Numbered from the stretch's first letter, positions 25,795 through 35,640 are shown. The stretch is 64,000 nucleotides of DNA from Roseivirga ehrenbergii (GCF_001593005.1 NZ_LQZQ01000045.1:124001-188000), one strand, 5' to 3'. Notes: generated by a model from the sequence alone, not told the origin. Made by a program: numbers and translations.

Positions 25795-27060
25795 ATGATC
25801 AAGTCCTACTTAACTCTCTTATTTATTTTTATTTCAACTTTTGCTTTTGGCCAAAAAACGCTAAACGAATATTTTCAAGAAGGCCTTGCCGCCTATGAGG
25901 CCAAAGATTACAAGCAGTATTTAGAGGCTATGGAAACGATTGATGAAATCAGACCTAACAATCCAATAGTGGTTTATAATCTGGCGGGTGCTTATGCTTT
26001 GAATGGAAGGAAAATTAGAAGTATTCAAAAGCTCAATCAATTGCTGTTGATGGACGCCACTTATGATTTCGAACAAAATGAAGATTTTGACAACATAAGA
26101 AGGAATAAAGGCTACGAAGAATTAATTGCCCTTCAAGCAAAATTGAACAGAGTAGAAGAGCATGATGAGGTTTTTAGAATTATAGATGCTGGGGAAATTC
26201 ACCCTGAAAGCTTTGTAATTATGGATAATGGCGATATTCTACTAGGAAGTATTCGCGAAAAGAAAATCATTCGGGTGGATCCCGATGGTAATAAAATTGA
26301 TTTAGTGAAAACGGAATATGCTGTGTTGGGAATGCACATTGACCCGGCTAATGGATTGCTTTGGGCAGCCACCGCAGCCTTACCCGAAATGCTAGATTAC
26401 AACTCAACCGATAAAGGTAAAAGTTTGATTATGCAAATAGATCCAACTTCGGGCGAGGTAATTCAAGGTTTGGAATATGATGAAGGCACAATCATCGGTG
26501 ATGTGGCTATTGATAAAGAATCAAGAGTTTGGCTTTCTAACTCGCTAGAACCTACTTTGGGCAGAGACAATACAGATACAACCGATTTTACTGGTGCTTT
26601 TATCAGAAAGCAATTCGACTTATCGAATGGCTTTTTCAACCTACAAGGTTTGGCTTTAAATGAAGACGAAAAGTATCTCTATTTGGCAGACTATATTACA
26701 GGAATTCATCGCATTGATACCGAAACGGATGATGTAGTAAAAGTCTTCGCTCCAGAAGAAATTTTGTTGAAAGGAATTGACGGACTGTATTACTATGAGA
26801 ACAGTTTAATCGCGATCCACAATGGGGTGAAACCATATAGGGTAATGCAATATTTTTTAGACGAAACTGGCCAGTATATTTTGTTCGGAAGAGTGATTAA
26901 TCAAGGAGGACCCTCATTAGGTGACCCCACTTTGGGACAAGTGAAGGGTGGTTATTTCTATTATTTGGCCAACAGTCCATGGATTGCTTACAATGAAGAC
27001 AGGGAACTTGATTTAAGCAAAGTAAAGCCCATTGAAATTAGAAGGATTAAGTTGAATTGA
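25795..27060 (+). CDS. Exported TPR-plus-beta-propeller protein
   Basis: 421 residues with a signal peptide (MIKSYLTLLFIFISTFAFGQ). Residues about 25-110 form TPR-like helices (EYFQEGLAAYEAKDYKQY). Residues 130-415 show propeller-like repeats similar to SMP-30/NHL domains (GNKIDLVKTEYAVLGMHIDP, GLALNEDEKYLYLADYI). SMP-30-like propellers are often lactonases, but metal-ligand residues cannot be assigned here, so a catalytic role is not claimed. The start is 16 bp beyond the previous gene's terminator. Confidence 0.7.
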   Translation: MIKSYLTLLFIFISTFAFGQKTLNEYFQEGLAAYEAKDYKQYLEAMETIDEIRPNNPIVVYNLAGAYALNGRKIRSIQKLNQLLLMDATYDFEQNEDFDNIRRNKGYEELIALQAKLNRVEEHDEVFRIIDAGEIHPESFVIMDNGDILLGSIREKKIIRVDPDGNKIDLVKTEYAVLGMHIDPANGLLWAATAALPEMLDYNSTDKGKSLIMQIDPTSGEVIQGLEYDEGTIIGDVAIDKESRVWLSNSLEPTLGRDNTDTTDFTGAFIRKQFDLSNGFFNLQGLALNEDEKYLYLADYITGIHRIDTETDDVVKVFAPEEILLKGIDGLYYYENSLIAIHNGVKPYRVMQYFLDETGQYILFGRVINQGGPSLGDPTLGQVKGGYFYYLANSPWIAYNEDRELDLSKVKPIEIRRIKLN

Positions 27061-27112
27061 TAGGAATTAGAGGGAGGGTTGTCGTCATCAACAAACACTA
27101 AATTCGATCAAC

Positions 27113-27149
27113 AAAAAAGCCCTGCGTTCTTACAAATACAGGGCTTTTT
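27113..27149. terminator. Bidirectional terminator
   Basis: AAAAAAGCCCTG (27113-27124) pairs with CAGGGCTTTTT (27139-27149). The stem is flanked by A and T runs, so it can end transcripts from both convergent neighbours. Confidence 0.9.
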
Positions 27150-27167
27150 AGTGAGGTTAAACTCGGT

Positions 27168-30005
27168 TTATTTATTCTCTGGACCAGAAGTTTTGTTAAT
27201 CAAAACAGGTTGGCCAAAGCCTAATTGCTCCATTTTCTTCAATTGGGTTTTAGCATCGCCTACCACCAACCAAATCATTTTGTCTGGATCGAGGTATTCT
27301 TTAGCCAAACGCTGAATCTCTTCTACAGTCATGTTTTTCACTATTTCCTGCTGCTGTTTTACATAGTCAGCACTCCAGCCGTACTCACTCATGTTTTCGA
27401 GCATATTTAGTTTAGCACCCGCGGTTTCAAAAGCCCTTGCTCCACTTTTAATCATAAAGCTTTTGGTGGTTTCAAGGTCTTTTTCAGTATAGGTTTCACC
27501 ATAATTGGTCAGTATATCCTTTACCAATTGAGATGATTCATAACTAACATTGGTTCTTACTCCGCTAGAGATGGTAAAAGCGCCCCTGGTTTTACTTCCT
27601 GAAAAACCAGATCGGATGCCATAAGTATAGCCTTTATCTTCTCTTAACTCTTGAGTTAACCTAGAGGCAAAACCACCACCACCAAGAATGTAATTCATTA
27701 CCGTAGCAGGGTAGTAATCTTCGTCTGTAACGGCTAAAGCTGGGTAACCAAAGTTTAGTACAGACTGTTTTGCGCCTGGAATATCAAAGAAGTAAAGAGT
27801 GGCTTCAGTTGGCCTTGCTGGTGGGTCGTAAGTTGGGATTTGCACCGCTTTAGCTTCCCACTTAGAATTCAAGTCGCGCAAAGAAGTCATTACACCAACT
27901 GTATTAATATCGCCTACAACATGCAATTTGGCCACGGAAGGAGAGATGTAACTATCGTAATACTTCTTCAAGTCTTCCATAGTGATCTCATTCACCGACT
28001 CTACAGTACCTAAAATATTCTGAGCTCTGATGTTTCCTTCGCCATAAATCAAGCGATTATAAGCGTTTTGAGCCACTGAATTAGGGCTGGCTTCTTGTTG
28101 TCTTATTCTGGAAATAACGGCTTGTTTGGCTAATTCAAATTCGCTGGCGTCCCACCTTGGTTCTAACAAAATCTCTTCCATTAAGTCCACTACCGCGTTA
28201 TAGTTACGCTTTAATGTATTCACCGAGATATTGATGCTCTCCGTTGATGCTGATACTCTGATGGAAGCACCAAGTTGCTCAATGGCTTCTTCCAGCTGCC
28301 CCGTAGTTTTAGAGGCCGTGCCTTTCGTCATCATTTGTGCGGTAAGGTTGGCTACACCACCTTTGTTCGGGTCGTCCAATAATTGGCCACCATCGATCAC
28401 CAAATTGAGTTGAATTAAAGGAACCTCTTTACTTTCAATTCCATACACCTTAAGTCCGTTTTCAAGTGATTCTTGCCATACTTCAGGAGTTTTTACTTCT
28501 GGTGCATTGCCACTTGGAGGCTCCTTAGATCGATCAAATGTAGAAGGCGTTTTTTCGTAGGTAGCTGCAATTTTAGGGTTGAAATCATCTTCGGCACCTT
28601 CAACGATTTTTTCTTCTACCACTTCAGCCATTTCAGAATTTTCTAGAGCTAAATCTTTTTGTCCTTTAGGTACAAAACTGGTAGCAATATAATTTTTGCC
28701 TTTGATGTATTTATTGTAGGCATTCATTACATCTTCAGTAGTTACAGCAAGAATATTCTCAATGTCTTTGCTGATAAAGCCCGGGTCGTTGGCGAAAATG
28801 TTGTATTGTGCCAATTGGAATCCCTTACCCAAAACACTAGAAAGGCTGTTATAAAAGCCTGTTTCCTGTCCTGCTTTAATTCTTTCTAAATCCTTTTGCG
28901 GAATGCCTTCTTTTTCAAACTTGGCGAAACCTTCTTCTATCGCTGTTAACACTTCGTCCAAATCCGTATCGGCAAAAGCCCTTACAGAAACTTGTAACTG
29001 ACCTGCCAATTCAGAAGTACGATTAAACATGCTTACACCAGAGGTGAGTTTTTTATTTTCTACCAGTACCTGATAAAGTGGAGCCGATTTACCATTAGAG
29101 AGGTAGTTGCTTAATACGTCTAGCGCATAAGCGTCTGCACTGTATTGCTCCACTGTAGGCCAAGTTAAAGTAAGCGCAGGCACACGGGCAAAGTTATCTT
29201 CGTGATACAGTCTTTTGGTTACCGCTACTTTTCCCGGACGAGGAGAGAGCGGTTTCACTGGTTCACCCGTAGGAATTTCGTCAAAATATTTTTTTACCCA
29301 AGCTTTGGCTTGTTCAGGGTCAAAATCACCTGCAATGGTAAGCGTTACATTGTTCGGTACGTACCAACGGTTGAAAAAGTCTTTTACATCTTGCAGCGTA
29401 GCATTTTGCAAATCTTCTAACGAACCGATAACCTGCCAGTTATATGGGTGGTCTTCTGGGTAAAGATTTTTATCGATTACGTAAGAAGTATGGCCATAGG
29501 GTTGATTATCAACTCCTTGTCGTTTTTCGTTTTTAACTACTTCTTTTTCTTTGGCCAATACGGGTTCGGTTACGGTGTTGATAAACCAACCGAGTTTATC
29601 AGCCTCTGCCCAAATCATTTTTTCAAGCGCATCGTTGGGTACGGTTTGGTAATAATTGGTTCGGTCTCGACTGGTAGAACCGTTCGCGCCAGAGCCTCCA
29701 ATTCGTGCACTCATTTTATCAAGTCCACCCTTGCCTAGGTTTTCAGACTCTAAAAATAACAGGTGTTCAAAAAGGTGGGCAAAACCAGTTCTTCCCTCCA
29801 CTTCCCTTGCAGAACCCACATGGGCAGTAAGGGCTACCGCTACAACAGGGTCAGATTTATCTACATGAAGAATGACCTGAAGGCCATTGTCGAGGGTGAA
29901 TTTTTCATAATCGACTTTAAAATCGACTTTCGGCACTTCGCTTTTTTGGGTACAAGCAAAGGCTGATAAGAGTAATACAGCTACTAGGGTTATTTTTTTC
30001 AACAT
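27168..30005 (-). CDS. Two-module M16 zinc metallopeptidase, lipoprotein
   Basis: 945 residues. The signal peptide ends in LLSAFAC (lipid Cys18), anchoring the protein in an envelope membrane. The first M16 module (about 30-480) has the inverted zinc motif His77-Leu-Phe-Glu80-His81 (HLFEHLLF) and a downstream Glu region. The second module (about 515-930) lacks HxxEH, as normal for the inactive half that closes the peptidase chamber. Pitrilysin/PqqL-like members degrade short peptides. An Asn/Glu/Pro-rich linker lies at about 475-515. Confidence 0.93.
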   Translation of the reverse strand: MLKKITLVAVLLLSAFACTQKSEVPKVDFKVDYEKFTLDNGLQVILHVDKSDPVVAVALTAHVGSAREVEGRTGFAHLFEHLLFLESENLGKGGLDKMSARIGGSGANGSTSRDRTNYYQTVPNDALEKMIWAEADKLGWFINTVTEPVLAKEKEVVKNEKRQGVDNQPYGHTSYVIDKNLYPEDHPYNWQVIGSLEDLQNATLQDVKDFFNRWYVPNNVTLTIAGDFDPEQAKAWVKKYFDEIPTGEPVKPLSPRPGKVAVTKRLYHEDNFARVPALTLTWPTVEQYSADAYALDVLSNYLSNGKSAPLYQVLVENKKLTSGVSMFNRTSELAGQLQVSVRAFADTDLDEVLTAIEEGFAKFEKEGIPQKDLERIKAGQETGFYNSLSSVLGKGFQLAQYNIFANDPGFISKDIENILAVTTEDVMNAYNKYIKGKNYIATSFVPKGQKDLALENSEMAEVVEEKIVEGAEDDFNPKIAATYEKTPSTFDRSKEPPSGNAPEVKTPEVWQESLENGLKVYGIESKEVPLIQLNLVIDGGQLLDDPNKGGVANLTAQMMTKGTASKTTGQLEEAIEQLGASIRVSASTESINISVNTLKRNYNAVVDLMEEILLEPRWDASEFELAKQAVISRIRQQEASPNSVAQNAYNRLIYGEGNIRAQNILGTVESVNEITMEDLKKYYDSYISPSVAKLHVVGDINTVGVMTSLRDLNSKWEAKAVQIPTYDPPARPTEATLYFFDIPGAKQSVLNFGYPALAVTDEDYYPATVMNYILGGGGFASRLTQELREDKGYTYGIRSGFSGSKTRGAFTISSGVRTNVSYESSQLVKDILTNYGETYTEKDLETTKSFMIKSGARAFETAGAKLNMLENMSEYGWSADYVKQQQEIVKNMTVEEIQRLAKEYLDPDKMIWLVVGDAKTQLKKMEQLGFGQPVLINKTSGPENK

Positions 30006-30089
30006 AGTTGTTAAATTATTTAGTACCGATAGTTAACTAAATAATCTGCTCAAAGCAATTTTGAGTACTATGTATGGTGTAAAATATAC

Positions 30090-30317
30090 CTAATTAAATT
30101 TCGGTTGAAATTGTCTTGGACGCCTTTCAGTATAGCCCTTCTTTAATTGAAAATAAAGAATTGAACCCATCACAGGGGAGAAAAGAATAATCAAAAGCCA
30201 TATTAAATTGGCTCTGCCCGACTTAAACCTTGATTTAGACAAGTCCACCAATGCCCAAGCCCATAATACTATAGCAAGCAAAATTACTGCGGGAACTAAT
30301 ATGTCAGTGATTTCCAT
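30090..30317 (-). CDS. PLDc_N-domain small membrane protein
   Basis: 75 residues with two hydrophobic segments (about 7-26 and 38-56). The loop WALVDLSKSRFKSGRANLIW and the second helix LIILFSPVMGSILYFQL are typical of the cardiolipin-synthase N-terminal domain that also occurs as a stand-alone protein in Bacteroidota. There is no phospholipase D domain. It has the same orientation as the M16 gene, 84 bp upstream of it. Function unknown. Confidence 0.8.
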   Translation of the reverse strand: MEITDILVPAVILLAIVLWAWALVDLSKSRFKSGRANLIWLLIILFSPVMGSILYFQLKKGYTERRPRQFQPKFN

Positions 30318-30558
30318 AGAAGCAATTTAACTATTTATGATTGTAGAGCAAGTGTGTTTAGGAGGATTGCCTAAATATTTATTTTACGAATACCTCTTTT
30401 GAGGTACATCGCAAGGTTTGTTATGTACTATATTTGGAAACATGAAACGGCTATTTGTTGAACTATTGTATTGATTGAATTAAACCATCATTTATAAAAG
30501 TTTTGACGACTGACTGGTTTCTATTTTTAGAATATTTAATCAACTCAACCAAATTACT

Positions 30559-32148
30559 ATGAAACGATTTACGCTTGGTAGCGCAATGCTTATTGTATTG
30601 ACTACCTGTTTTTTATCTTGTAAGCCTACAAAAGAAGAGGCCACGCCAATTCCAGAATATGTTGTAAATGTTACTCAGGTAACACAACAGAATGCCCCAG
30701 CACTACAATCTTATGCCCATGGTGTAAATGGAACAGATTGGCTGCTTTTTGCAGGTAGAACTAACCGAATTAATGATGATGGTGGACTACATGACTTGAA
30801 TGCCAATTACACAAATACTTCTTTCTTACCGCTTTCTTATAATGACGACATCTTCGTTTACAATGTGGACAAGGATGAAGTTTCAGCTTTATCTTTTAAT
30901 GAAATGGTGAGTGAAATCAGCAGTTTTACACCTGCTAGTGGTTCAACCGATGCCGCTGCAATTAGTGCATTGCTCCCTCAAATTGCTTCGGCTTTAAAAG
31001 CTAATGGAACTGTATTTAGAGCTACCAATCCATTGGTGATGCAAGAAGGAGAATATATGTATGTAGTAGGAGGGTATGGTACTCCTTTAGATCAAACGGA
31101 CAATGGTAATGCTTATATTACTTTTGATCAGGTGGCCAAAATTAATGTGCCTTCTATGATTAATGTGATCAAAGGAGACTTGAAATCGTTGACTTTGGCA
31201 GACTGGAAAAGCTTAGTTTCTTTCGGAAAGGATAGTAAGCTAGTAAGTACCGGAGGTGAGTTGTTTAAAATAGGCTCCACTTTCTATTTGGCTGGTGGAC
31301 ATAACTTTACGGCCAACAGTCAGCAATATGTAGATGCTGTTTATCCTTTTACAATGTCCGTTTCAGCAAGTAATCCTTTGGCCTTAGATATTACTGTTAA
31401 TGCTCCCATTACAGATGTGCCTACCACCATAGGAACTCCAGCGGCAGATGCTACTTCAAAATTTAGAAGAAGAGATGGCCCAATTGTTTCGGCCTTGTAT
31501 ATGGATTCTAATAAGAATCTCACTGAAGGTTTAGCCTTTTATGGAGGCGTTTTTCAACCTGATAGCGTGGTGATTGTAAATAAAGATACCACTAGCTATT
31601 TACGTGCATGGAATACTGCCATTTACGTAACTCCTAGTTTGTCAGCTAAATACACAATTGATTCAGATTATAATCAGAAGAATTTCAATGTATATGCTTG
31701 TGCTGATTTCGAACTTTACGATGCTGTTTCGGGAACAGTAAGCACGTTTTTAATGGGCGGAATTGGTGATGGAACCTACCAAGGTCCGAACACCCTTTCT
31801 CCTTTTACCAATAGTCTTACTCAAGTGCGTTATGATTTGAACACTGGAAAGAGCTCGCCAAAAGTAATTGACCAGAATATTTTTGGAAGTAGTTCATTTT
31901 ACGGTGCCGAAACAGAATTCATCTTTAACAGCAATCAGCCTATTTCATTTATGACGGTGAATGGTGACGCGACTGAAGTGATTGACGCAGATAAGACTTT
32001 CCAAGAAGGGCAAGGCTTTGATTTGGGCTTTATCTACGGAGGTATTGAGGCTTTTGAGAATACTCCAGGTACTTTTGGGAGAGGGAAATCCGCTGCTTCG
32101 AATAAAATTTGGAAGGTAACGGTGACTAAGAATACTGTAAACAATTAG
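30559..32148 (+). CDS. Hypothetical lipoprotein
   Basis: 529 residues with a lipoprotein signal peptide (lipid Cys21 in TTCFLSCKP). The mature protein is rich in Ser, Thr, Asn and Gly and has kelch/propeller-like stretches (YMYVVGGYGTPLD, KIGSTFYLAGGHNF, TFLMGGIGDGTY) where GG doublets follow hydrophobic strands, suggesting an all-beta propeller. No catalytic motif recognised. A structured repeat and then a terminator follow. Confidence 0.7.
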   Translation: MKRFTLGSAMLIVLTTCFLSCKPTKEEATPIPEYVVNVTQVTQQNAPALQSYAHGVNGTDWLLFAGRTNRINDDGGLHDLNANYTNTSFLPLSYNDDIFVYNVDKDEVSALSFNEMVSEISSFTPASGSTDAAAISALLPQIASALKANGTVFRATNPLVMQEGEYMYVVGGYGTPLDQTDNGNAYITFDQVAKINVPSMINVIKGDLKSLTLADWKSLVSFGKDSKLVSTGGELFKIGSTFYLAGGHNFTANSQQYVDAVYPFTMSVSASNPLALDITVNAPITDVPTTIGTPAADATSKFRRRDGPIVSALYMDSNKNLTEGLAFYGGVFQPDSVVIVNKDTTSYLRAWNTAIYVTPSLSAKYTIDSDYNQKNFNVYACADFELYDAVSGTVSTFLMGGIGDGTYQGPNTLSPFTNSLTQVRYDLNTGKSSPKVIDQNIFGSSSFYGAETEFIFNSNQPISFMTVNGDATEVIDADKTFQEGQGFDLGFIYGGIEAFENTPGTFGRGKSAASNKIWKVTVTKNTVNN

Positions 32149-32167
32149 AATTTTCATCTTAGTTTAT

Positions 32168-32247
32168 AACCCTCCAAAAGTTAAGAATACAACCTCTGCT
32201 TGTGCCCTTTTATCAGATAAAAAATGGGTAATAACTTTTGGAGGGTT
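32168..32247. repeat. Perfect 16-bp inverted repeat with 48-bp loop
   Basis: AACCCTCCAAAAGTTA (32168-32183) and its exact complement TAACTTTTGGAGGGTT (32232-32247) enclose 48 bp with partial inner pairing (CCCTTTTATC against AAAAAATGGG). The size and ends look like a miniature inverted-repeat element or an IS end remnant. No target-site duplication is obvious. Confidence 0.75.
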
Positions 32248-32305
32248 GACTAAGGTTGTTTAATTCTGAGAGTATATAACAGAGATTTTTCTGCCATATT
32301 GAAGG

Positions 32306-32336
32306 GCCTTTGAGAGCAATCTCAAGGGCTTTTTTT
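32306..32336 (+). terminator. Rho-independent terminator
   Basis: GCCTTTGAG / CTCAAGGGC (one G-U pair), 6-nt loop, then TTTTTTT. It serves the lipoprotein gene; the pabB stop codon lies in its T-run. Confidence 0.88.
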
Positions 32337-33591
32337 ATGCGCCATGTTGAATAAGGGAAATTATGGCTTTGGCTTTTACCATACATTCTTCATACTCTTT
32401 TTCGGGTATAGAATCGTAGGTAATGGCACTTCCTGCTTGAAAGGAATAGGTCTTTGAAGCACTGTTTAAAAATAGGCTGCGGATCAATACATTAAAATCG
32501 AAATCGCCATTGGGGCTGATATAACCCGCGGCTCCAGAGAAAGCTCCACGCTTAGTACTTTCATATTGTTCAATAAGCTCCATTACTTTTACCTTTGGTG
32601 CACCCGTCATGCTGCCCATAGGAAAAGCACTTTTGATGACTTCAAAAGCACTCACATCTTCACGCTTTTCTGAAACAATGGTGGAAATCATTTGATGCAC
32701 CTGCTGGAAAGAATAGATGCCGAAAATCTCTTCTACTTTAACGCTTCCTATTTTAGACGAACGTGCCAAATCATTTCGGACCAAATCCACAATCATCATG
32801 TTTTCGGCCAATTCCTTTTCGTCTGATCGAAGCTCTTTTTTTAGTGCCTCGTCCTCAACTTTAGACTTTCCTCTAGGACGCGTGCCTTTAATCGGTTGTG
32901 AAATGATTTTATCACCTTCTTTCTTCATAAACCTTTCTGGCGAAGCCGAAAGAATATAGTGGTCGTTATGTTTTTGAAAAGAAGAAAAGGGGCTAGGGGA
33001 AAGTTTATTAAGGTCTGAATAAAGTTGAATTGGGTTAGTGCATTCTATTTCACCATGAAACTCCTGACAGAAGTTGATTTCATAGCAATCGCCTTCTTCA
33101 ATATGTTGGCGTAGCTTTTCAATAATGTCCAAATAAGCTGCTTTCGTAATGCTGGCTTTTGGTACTGTCAGTTTACTTTGTGGTAAATTGATTTCCGTAT
33201 TTTCAATTTGCCCTAAAACATCTTCTTCCGACCGGATTTCAACTTCGTTTCCCTTAAATAACAACAGGTGTTGAGCTTCAAAAAATGAGATTTCAGGAAA
33301 TTGAACATGATCGGAATTACTACTCGATAGGTTTTCGGTATCATTTTTTAGGTCGTAGCCCAAATAGCCAAACAGCCATTTGTTTTGGTGGAATGCGGAA
33401 AGCGCCTCAAAACGGTCGTTTTCATTGGGTTTAAAAATGCGCTTTGCTCCAACAGCCAATATTTCATTAAAACCTTGATAAGGGTAAGGAATTCCGTTGG
33501 ATTGGAAATAGGCACAATGCGAAAAATTATTCGCCCAGTGCAGCGCCTTTTCTAGGAATTGCGGCTTGTTATTAATGGAGGTTGTTTTCAA
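32335..33591 (-). CDS. pabB: Aminodeoxychorismate synthase component I
   Basis: Chorismate-binding enzyme making 4-amino-4-deoxychorismate for folate. 418 residues. Conserved motifs QPIKGTRPRGKS, NMMIVDLVRNDLAR and SAFPMGSMTGAPKVKVMELI are those of PabB/TrpE-type enzymes; the PIKGT form fits PabB rather than TrpE (PIAGT). The N-terminal part carries FGYLGYDLKND. pabA and pabC are not adjacent. Confidence 0.93.
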   Translation of the reverse strand: MKTTSINNKPQFLEKALHWANNFSHCAYFQSNGIPYPYQGFNEILAVGAKRIFKPNENDRFEALSAFHQNKWLFGYLGYDLKNDTENLSSSNSDHVQFPEISFFEAQHLLLFKGNEVEIRSEEDVLGQIENTEINLPQSKLTVPKASITKAAYLDIIEKLRQHIEEGDCYEINFCQEFHGEIECTNPIQLYSDLNKLSPSPFSSFQKHNDHYILSASPERFMKKEGDKIISQPIKGTRPRGKSKVEDEALKKELRSDEKELAENMMIVDLVRNDLARSSKIGSVKVEEIFGIYSFQQVHQMISTIVSEKREDVSAFEVIKSAFPMGSMTGAPKVKVMELIEQYESTKRGAFSGAAGYISPNGDFDFNVLIRSLFLNSASKTYSFQAGSAITYDSIPEKEYEECMVKAKAIISLIQHGA

Positions 33592-33635
33592 TGCGTTTTA
33601 CTAAAGCGATGCAAAGTTAGTAAAGCAATGTGCAT

Positions 33636-33658
33636 AAAAAAGGGAGCCAAAAGCTCCC
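33636..33658 (-). terminator. Terminator for the YceI gene
   Basis: On the reverse strand GGGAGC-ttttg-GCTCCC is followed by TTTTTT (A-run 33636-33641 on the given strand). It lies 22 bp after the YceI stop. Confidence 0.88.
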
Positions 33659-33679
33659 TCATTATTCTGTTTCAATTTT

Positions 33680-34420
33680 TTAAAGCGCTGGCTTAGGTGC
33701 TGTTTCAATTTCAAAACCAACATTAACTGTGTTGTAAATGAAGTCGTCTTTCAATTTTTCAGCAAGAGAAGCTCTTTCTTTGAATGTTAAACCCCATTCG
33801 GTTCTGTCGATATTGAAATTAGCTTTGGCTTTCACCATTCCATTTTCCATAGTTACGGTAGCAGGAAAAGAGATGTTTTTTGTAGTGCCACGCATGGTCA
33901 AGTTTCCTGAAATGATGTGAGTAGGGTTTTCTACCATAATGTCACCCATTGATGCAGGAGTATTATCAGTTTTAGGCTCATCTAGGTCAGAAGTAACTTT
34001 AGAGGCATCAAACTTTTCTGCACCAGTCATTTCGAATGTTGCAGTTGGGTGGTTTTCAGCATCAAAAAAGTCAGCAGACATTAAATGTCCCTTCAATTTA
34101 CCATTGTACTCAGAATCGGCTGGTAAATCCAACACTACTAAGTTGGTGATGTCCATTTGGAAATTAGCGGCTACAATTTCCGTTCCTTCCACCTTAACTT
34201 CACCTTCGCTAATTGGAATAGTGCCATTGTGTTTTCCAGCAGGCTTACTTCCAATCCATGTGATCATACTGTTTTCAGTATTGATGGCCAATGTAGTTGC
34301 GTTTTCGGCAGAAGCTACAGCTTTGGCATCAGATGTTTCAACTGTTTTTTCCTTCGGTCCACAAGCTGCTACAAGTAGAACAGCGGCTAGAATTGACAAA
34401 GTCGATTTCAAAGTTTTCAT
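33680..34420 (-). CDS. YceI-family lipoprotein
   Basis: 246 residues with a lipoprotein signal (lipid Cys20 in LLVAACGPKE). The mature part (about 40-240) is a YceI lipocalin-like barrel: SMITWIGSKPAGKHNGTI at the start, ENHPTATFEMTGAEKF in the middle and FNIDRTEWGLTFKE near the end. YceI proteins bind polyisoprenoid or other amphiphilic molecules in the periplasm. Length is normal for a lipoprotein form. Confidence 0.93.
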   Translation of the reverse strand: MKTLKSTLSILAAVLLVAACGPKEKTVETSDAKAVASAENATTLAINTENSMITWIGSKPAGKHNGTIPISEGEVKVEGTEIVAANFQMDITNLVVLDLPADSEYNGKLKGHLMSADFFDAENHPTATFEMTGAEKFDASKVTSDLDEPKTDNTPASMGDIMVENPTHIISGNLTMRGTTKNISFPATVTMENGMVKAKANFNIDRTEWGLTFKERASLAEKLKDDFIYNTVNVGFEIETAPKPAL

Positions 34421-34499
34421 TTAGTTAAATTAATTATTGTTAATTGCTTTTCAAGATGTAATAGGTAATCGATTTACTACCCATTTTGTTTATCGAATG

Positions 34500-34530
34500 C
34501 AAAACTACATAAGGAAGGTATAAGTTCAAT
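34500..34530 (-). promoter_or_regulatory. Promoter of the YceI gene
   Basis: On the reverse strand TAGTTTTG (34507-34500) fits TAnnTTTG, with ATTG (34530-34527) 19 bp upstream close to the TTTG -33 element. The predicted 5' leader is about 75 nt. Confidence 0.6.
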
Positions 34531-34553
34531 GTATGTACATATAATTTTATTCA

Positions 34554-35078
34554 ATGGCAGTAATTAAGGCAATAAAGGGCGTACAGCCTGTTTTTGGTGA
34601 GAAATGTTTTTTGGCAGACAATGCCACGGTAGTGGGCGATGTGCACATGGGCGATAATTGCAGTGTGTGGTTCAATGCGGTAGTGAGAGGAGATGTTTGT
34701 CATATTGAAATCGGAGATAATTGCAATATTCAAGATGGAGCGGTGATTCATGGCACTTTAAATATGTCGAAAACCGTGTTGGGTAAAAATGTGAGTATTG
34801 GCCATAATGCCATTGTGCATGGCTGTATTGTGGAAGACAACGTGTTAATCGGAATGGGCGCCATCGTAATGGACAATGCTGTAATTGGCACAGGTTCTAT
34901 GGTTGCGGCTGGGGCAGTAGTGTTGGCCAATACCGTAATTGAACCCAACTCACTTTATGCAGGAACACCCGCCAAAAAGATCAAAGAAATAGATGAACGA
35001 CTAAGGATGGTAATCGATAAAACGCCTGAAAACTACATTATGTACAGTGGTTGGATCGAAGACCTTCCAAACCCATGA
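34554..35078 (+). CDS. Gamma-class carbonic anhydrase-like protein
   Basis: 174 residues, left-handed beta-helix of hexapeptide repeats (about 15-145): NATVVGDVHMGDNCSVWFNA, VVRGDVCHIEIGDNCNIQDG, then IGHNAIVHGC. The His residues in VIHGT, IGHNA and IVHGC match the three zinc ligands of gamma carbonic anhydrases. The family includes true carbonic anhydrases and acyltransferase-like relatives (YrdA, PaaY), so activity is probable but not certain. Confidence 0.88.
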   Translation: MAVIKAIKGVQPVFGEKCFLADNATVVGDVHMGDNCSVWFNAVVRGDVCHIEIGDNCNIQDGAVIHGTLNMSKTVLGKNVSIGHNAIVHGCIVEDNVLIGMGAIVMDNAVIGTGSMVAAGAVVLANTVIEPNSLYAGTPAKKIKEIDERLRMVIDKTPENYIMYSGWIEDLPNP

Positions 35079-35127
35079 TCATTCATTTATTCTTGTGCCT
35101 TTTTCAAAAAATAAATTACCTTGAAGT

Positions 35128-35640
35128 ATGATTTCTCTACCTTCAAAGGGTGAATACGACCCTTTTTATCAGACCTACATTAGCCAACTAGAAGGCCAAA
35201 ATGTTTTAGATCGCATTAGCGTACAGAAAAGCGAAGTAACCGAATTATTTAACTCTATTTCTGAAGAGAAATCGAATACGACTTATGCTGAAGGAAAGTG
35301 GACGGTTAAAGAAGTGCTGAACCATATTAATGATGTGGAGCGCATTTTTACTTACCGTGCTTTGGCCATTGCCAGGGGTGACAAACAAGCACTTCCGGGC
35401 ATGGATCAGGATACATACCAAGCCGCGGCAGCTAACCCATCACGTCCGTTAACCAGCTATTTGGCCGAGTTTGAGGCCATTCGGGCGGCTTCCATTTTGT
35501 TATTTGAAAACCTTAAGGAAGAGGAAACTATGGCGGAAGGAATTGCCAGTGGCAATAAAGTAACGGTTAGGGCGCTTGCCGCCATGACAGTAGGGCATGC
35601 AGCTCATCATATTCAAATCATCAAAGAAAGGTATTTATAA
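35128..35640 (+). CDS. DinB-family protein
   Basis: 170 residues with the four-helix DinB/YfiT fold. Metal-ligand histidines are in VKEVLNHINDVERIF and AAMTVGHAAHHIQIIKERY, as in DinB-superfamily thiol-S-transferases and related proteins. The substrate is unknown. Its stop overlaps the next start (TAATG), so it is coupled with the thioesterase gene. Confidence 0.88.
   Translation: MISLPSKGEYDPFYQTYISQLEGQNVLDRISVQKSEVTELFNSISEEKSNTTYAEGKWTVKEVLNHINDVERIFTYRALAIARGDKQALPGMDQDTYQAAAANPSRPLTSYLAEFEAIRAASILLFENLKEEETMAEGIASGNKVTVRALAAMTVGHAAHHIQIIKERYL

Noticed and set aside
27113-27149. Small RNA between convergent genes
   Set aside because: The structure is a simple bidirectional terminator and explains the signal fully.
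33738-34424. Several forward-strand frames opposite the YceI gene
   Set aside because: Shadows of a well-supported gene; no family resemblance, and codon pattern fits the reverse strand.
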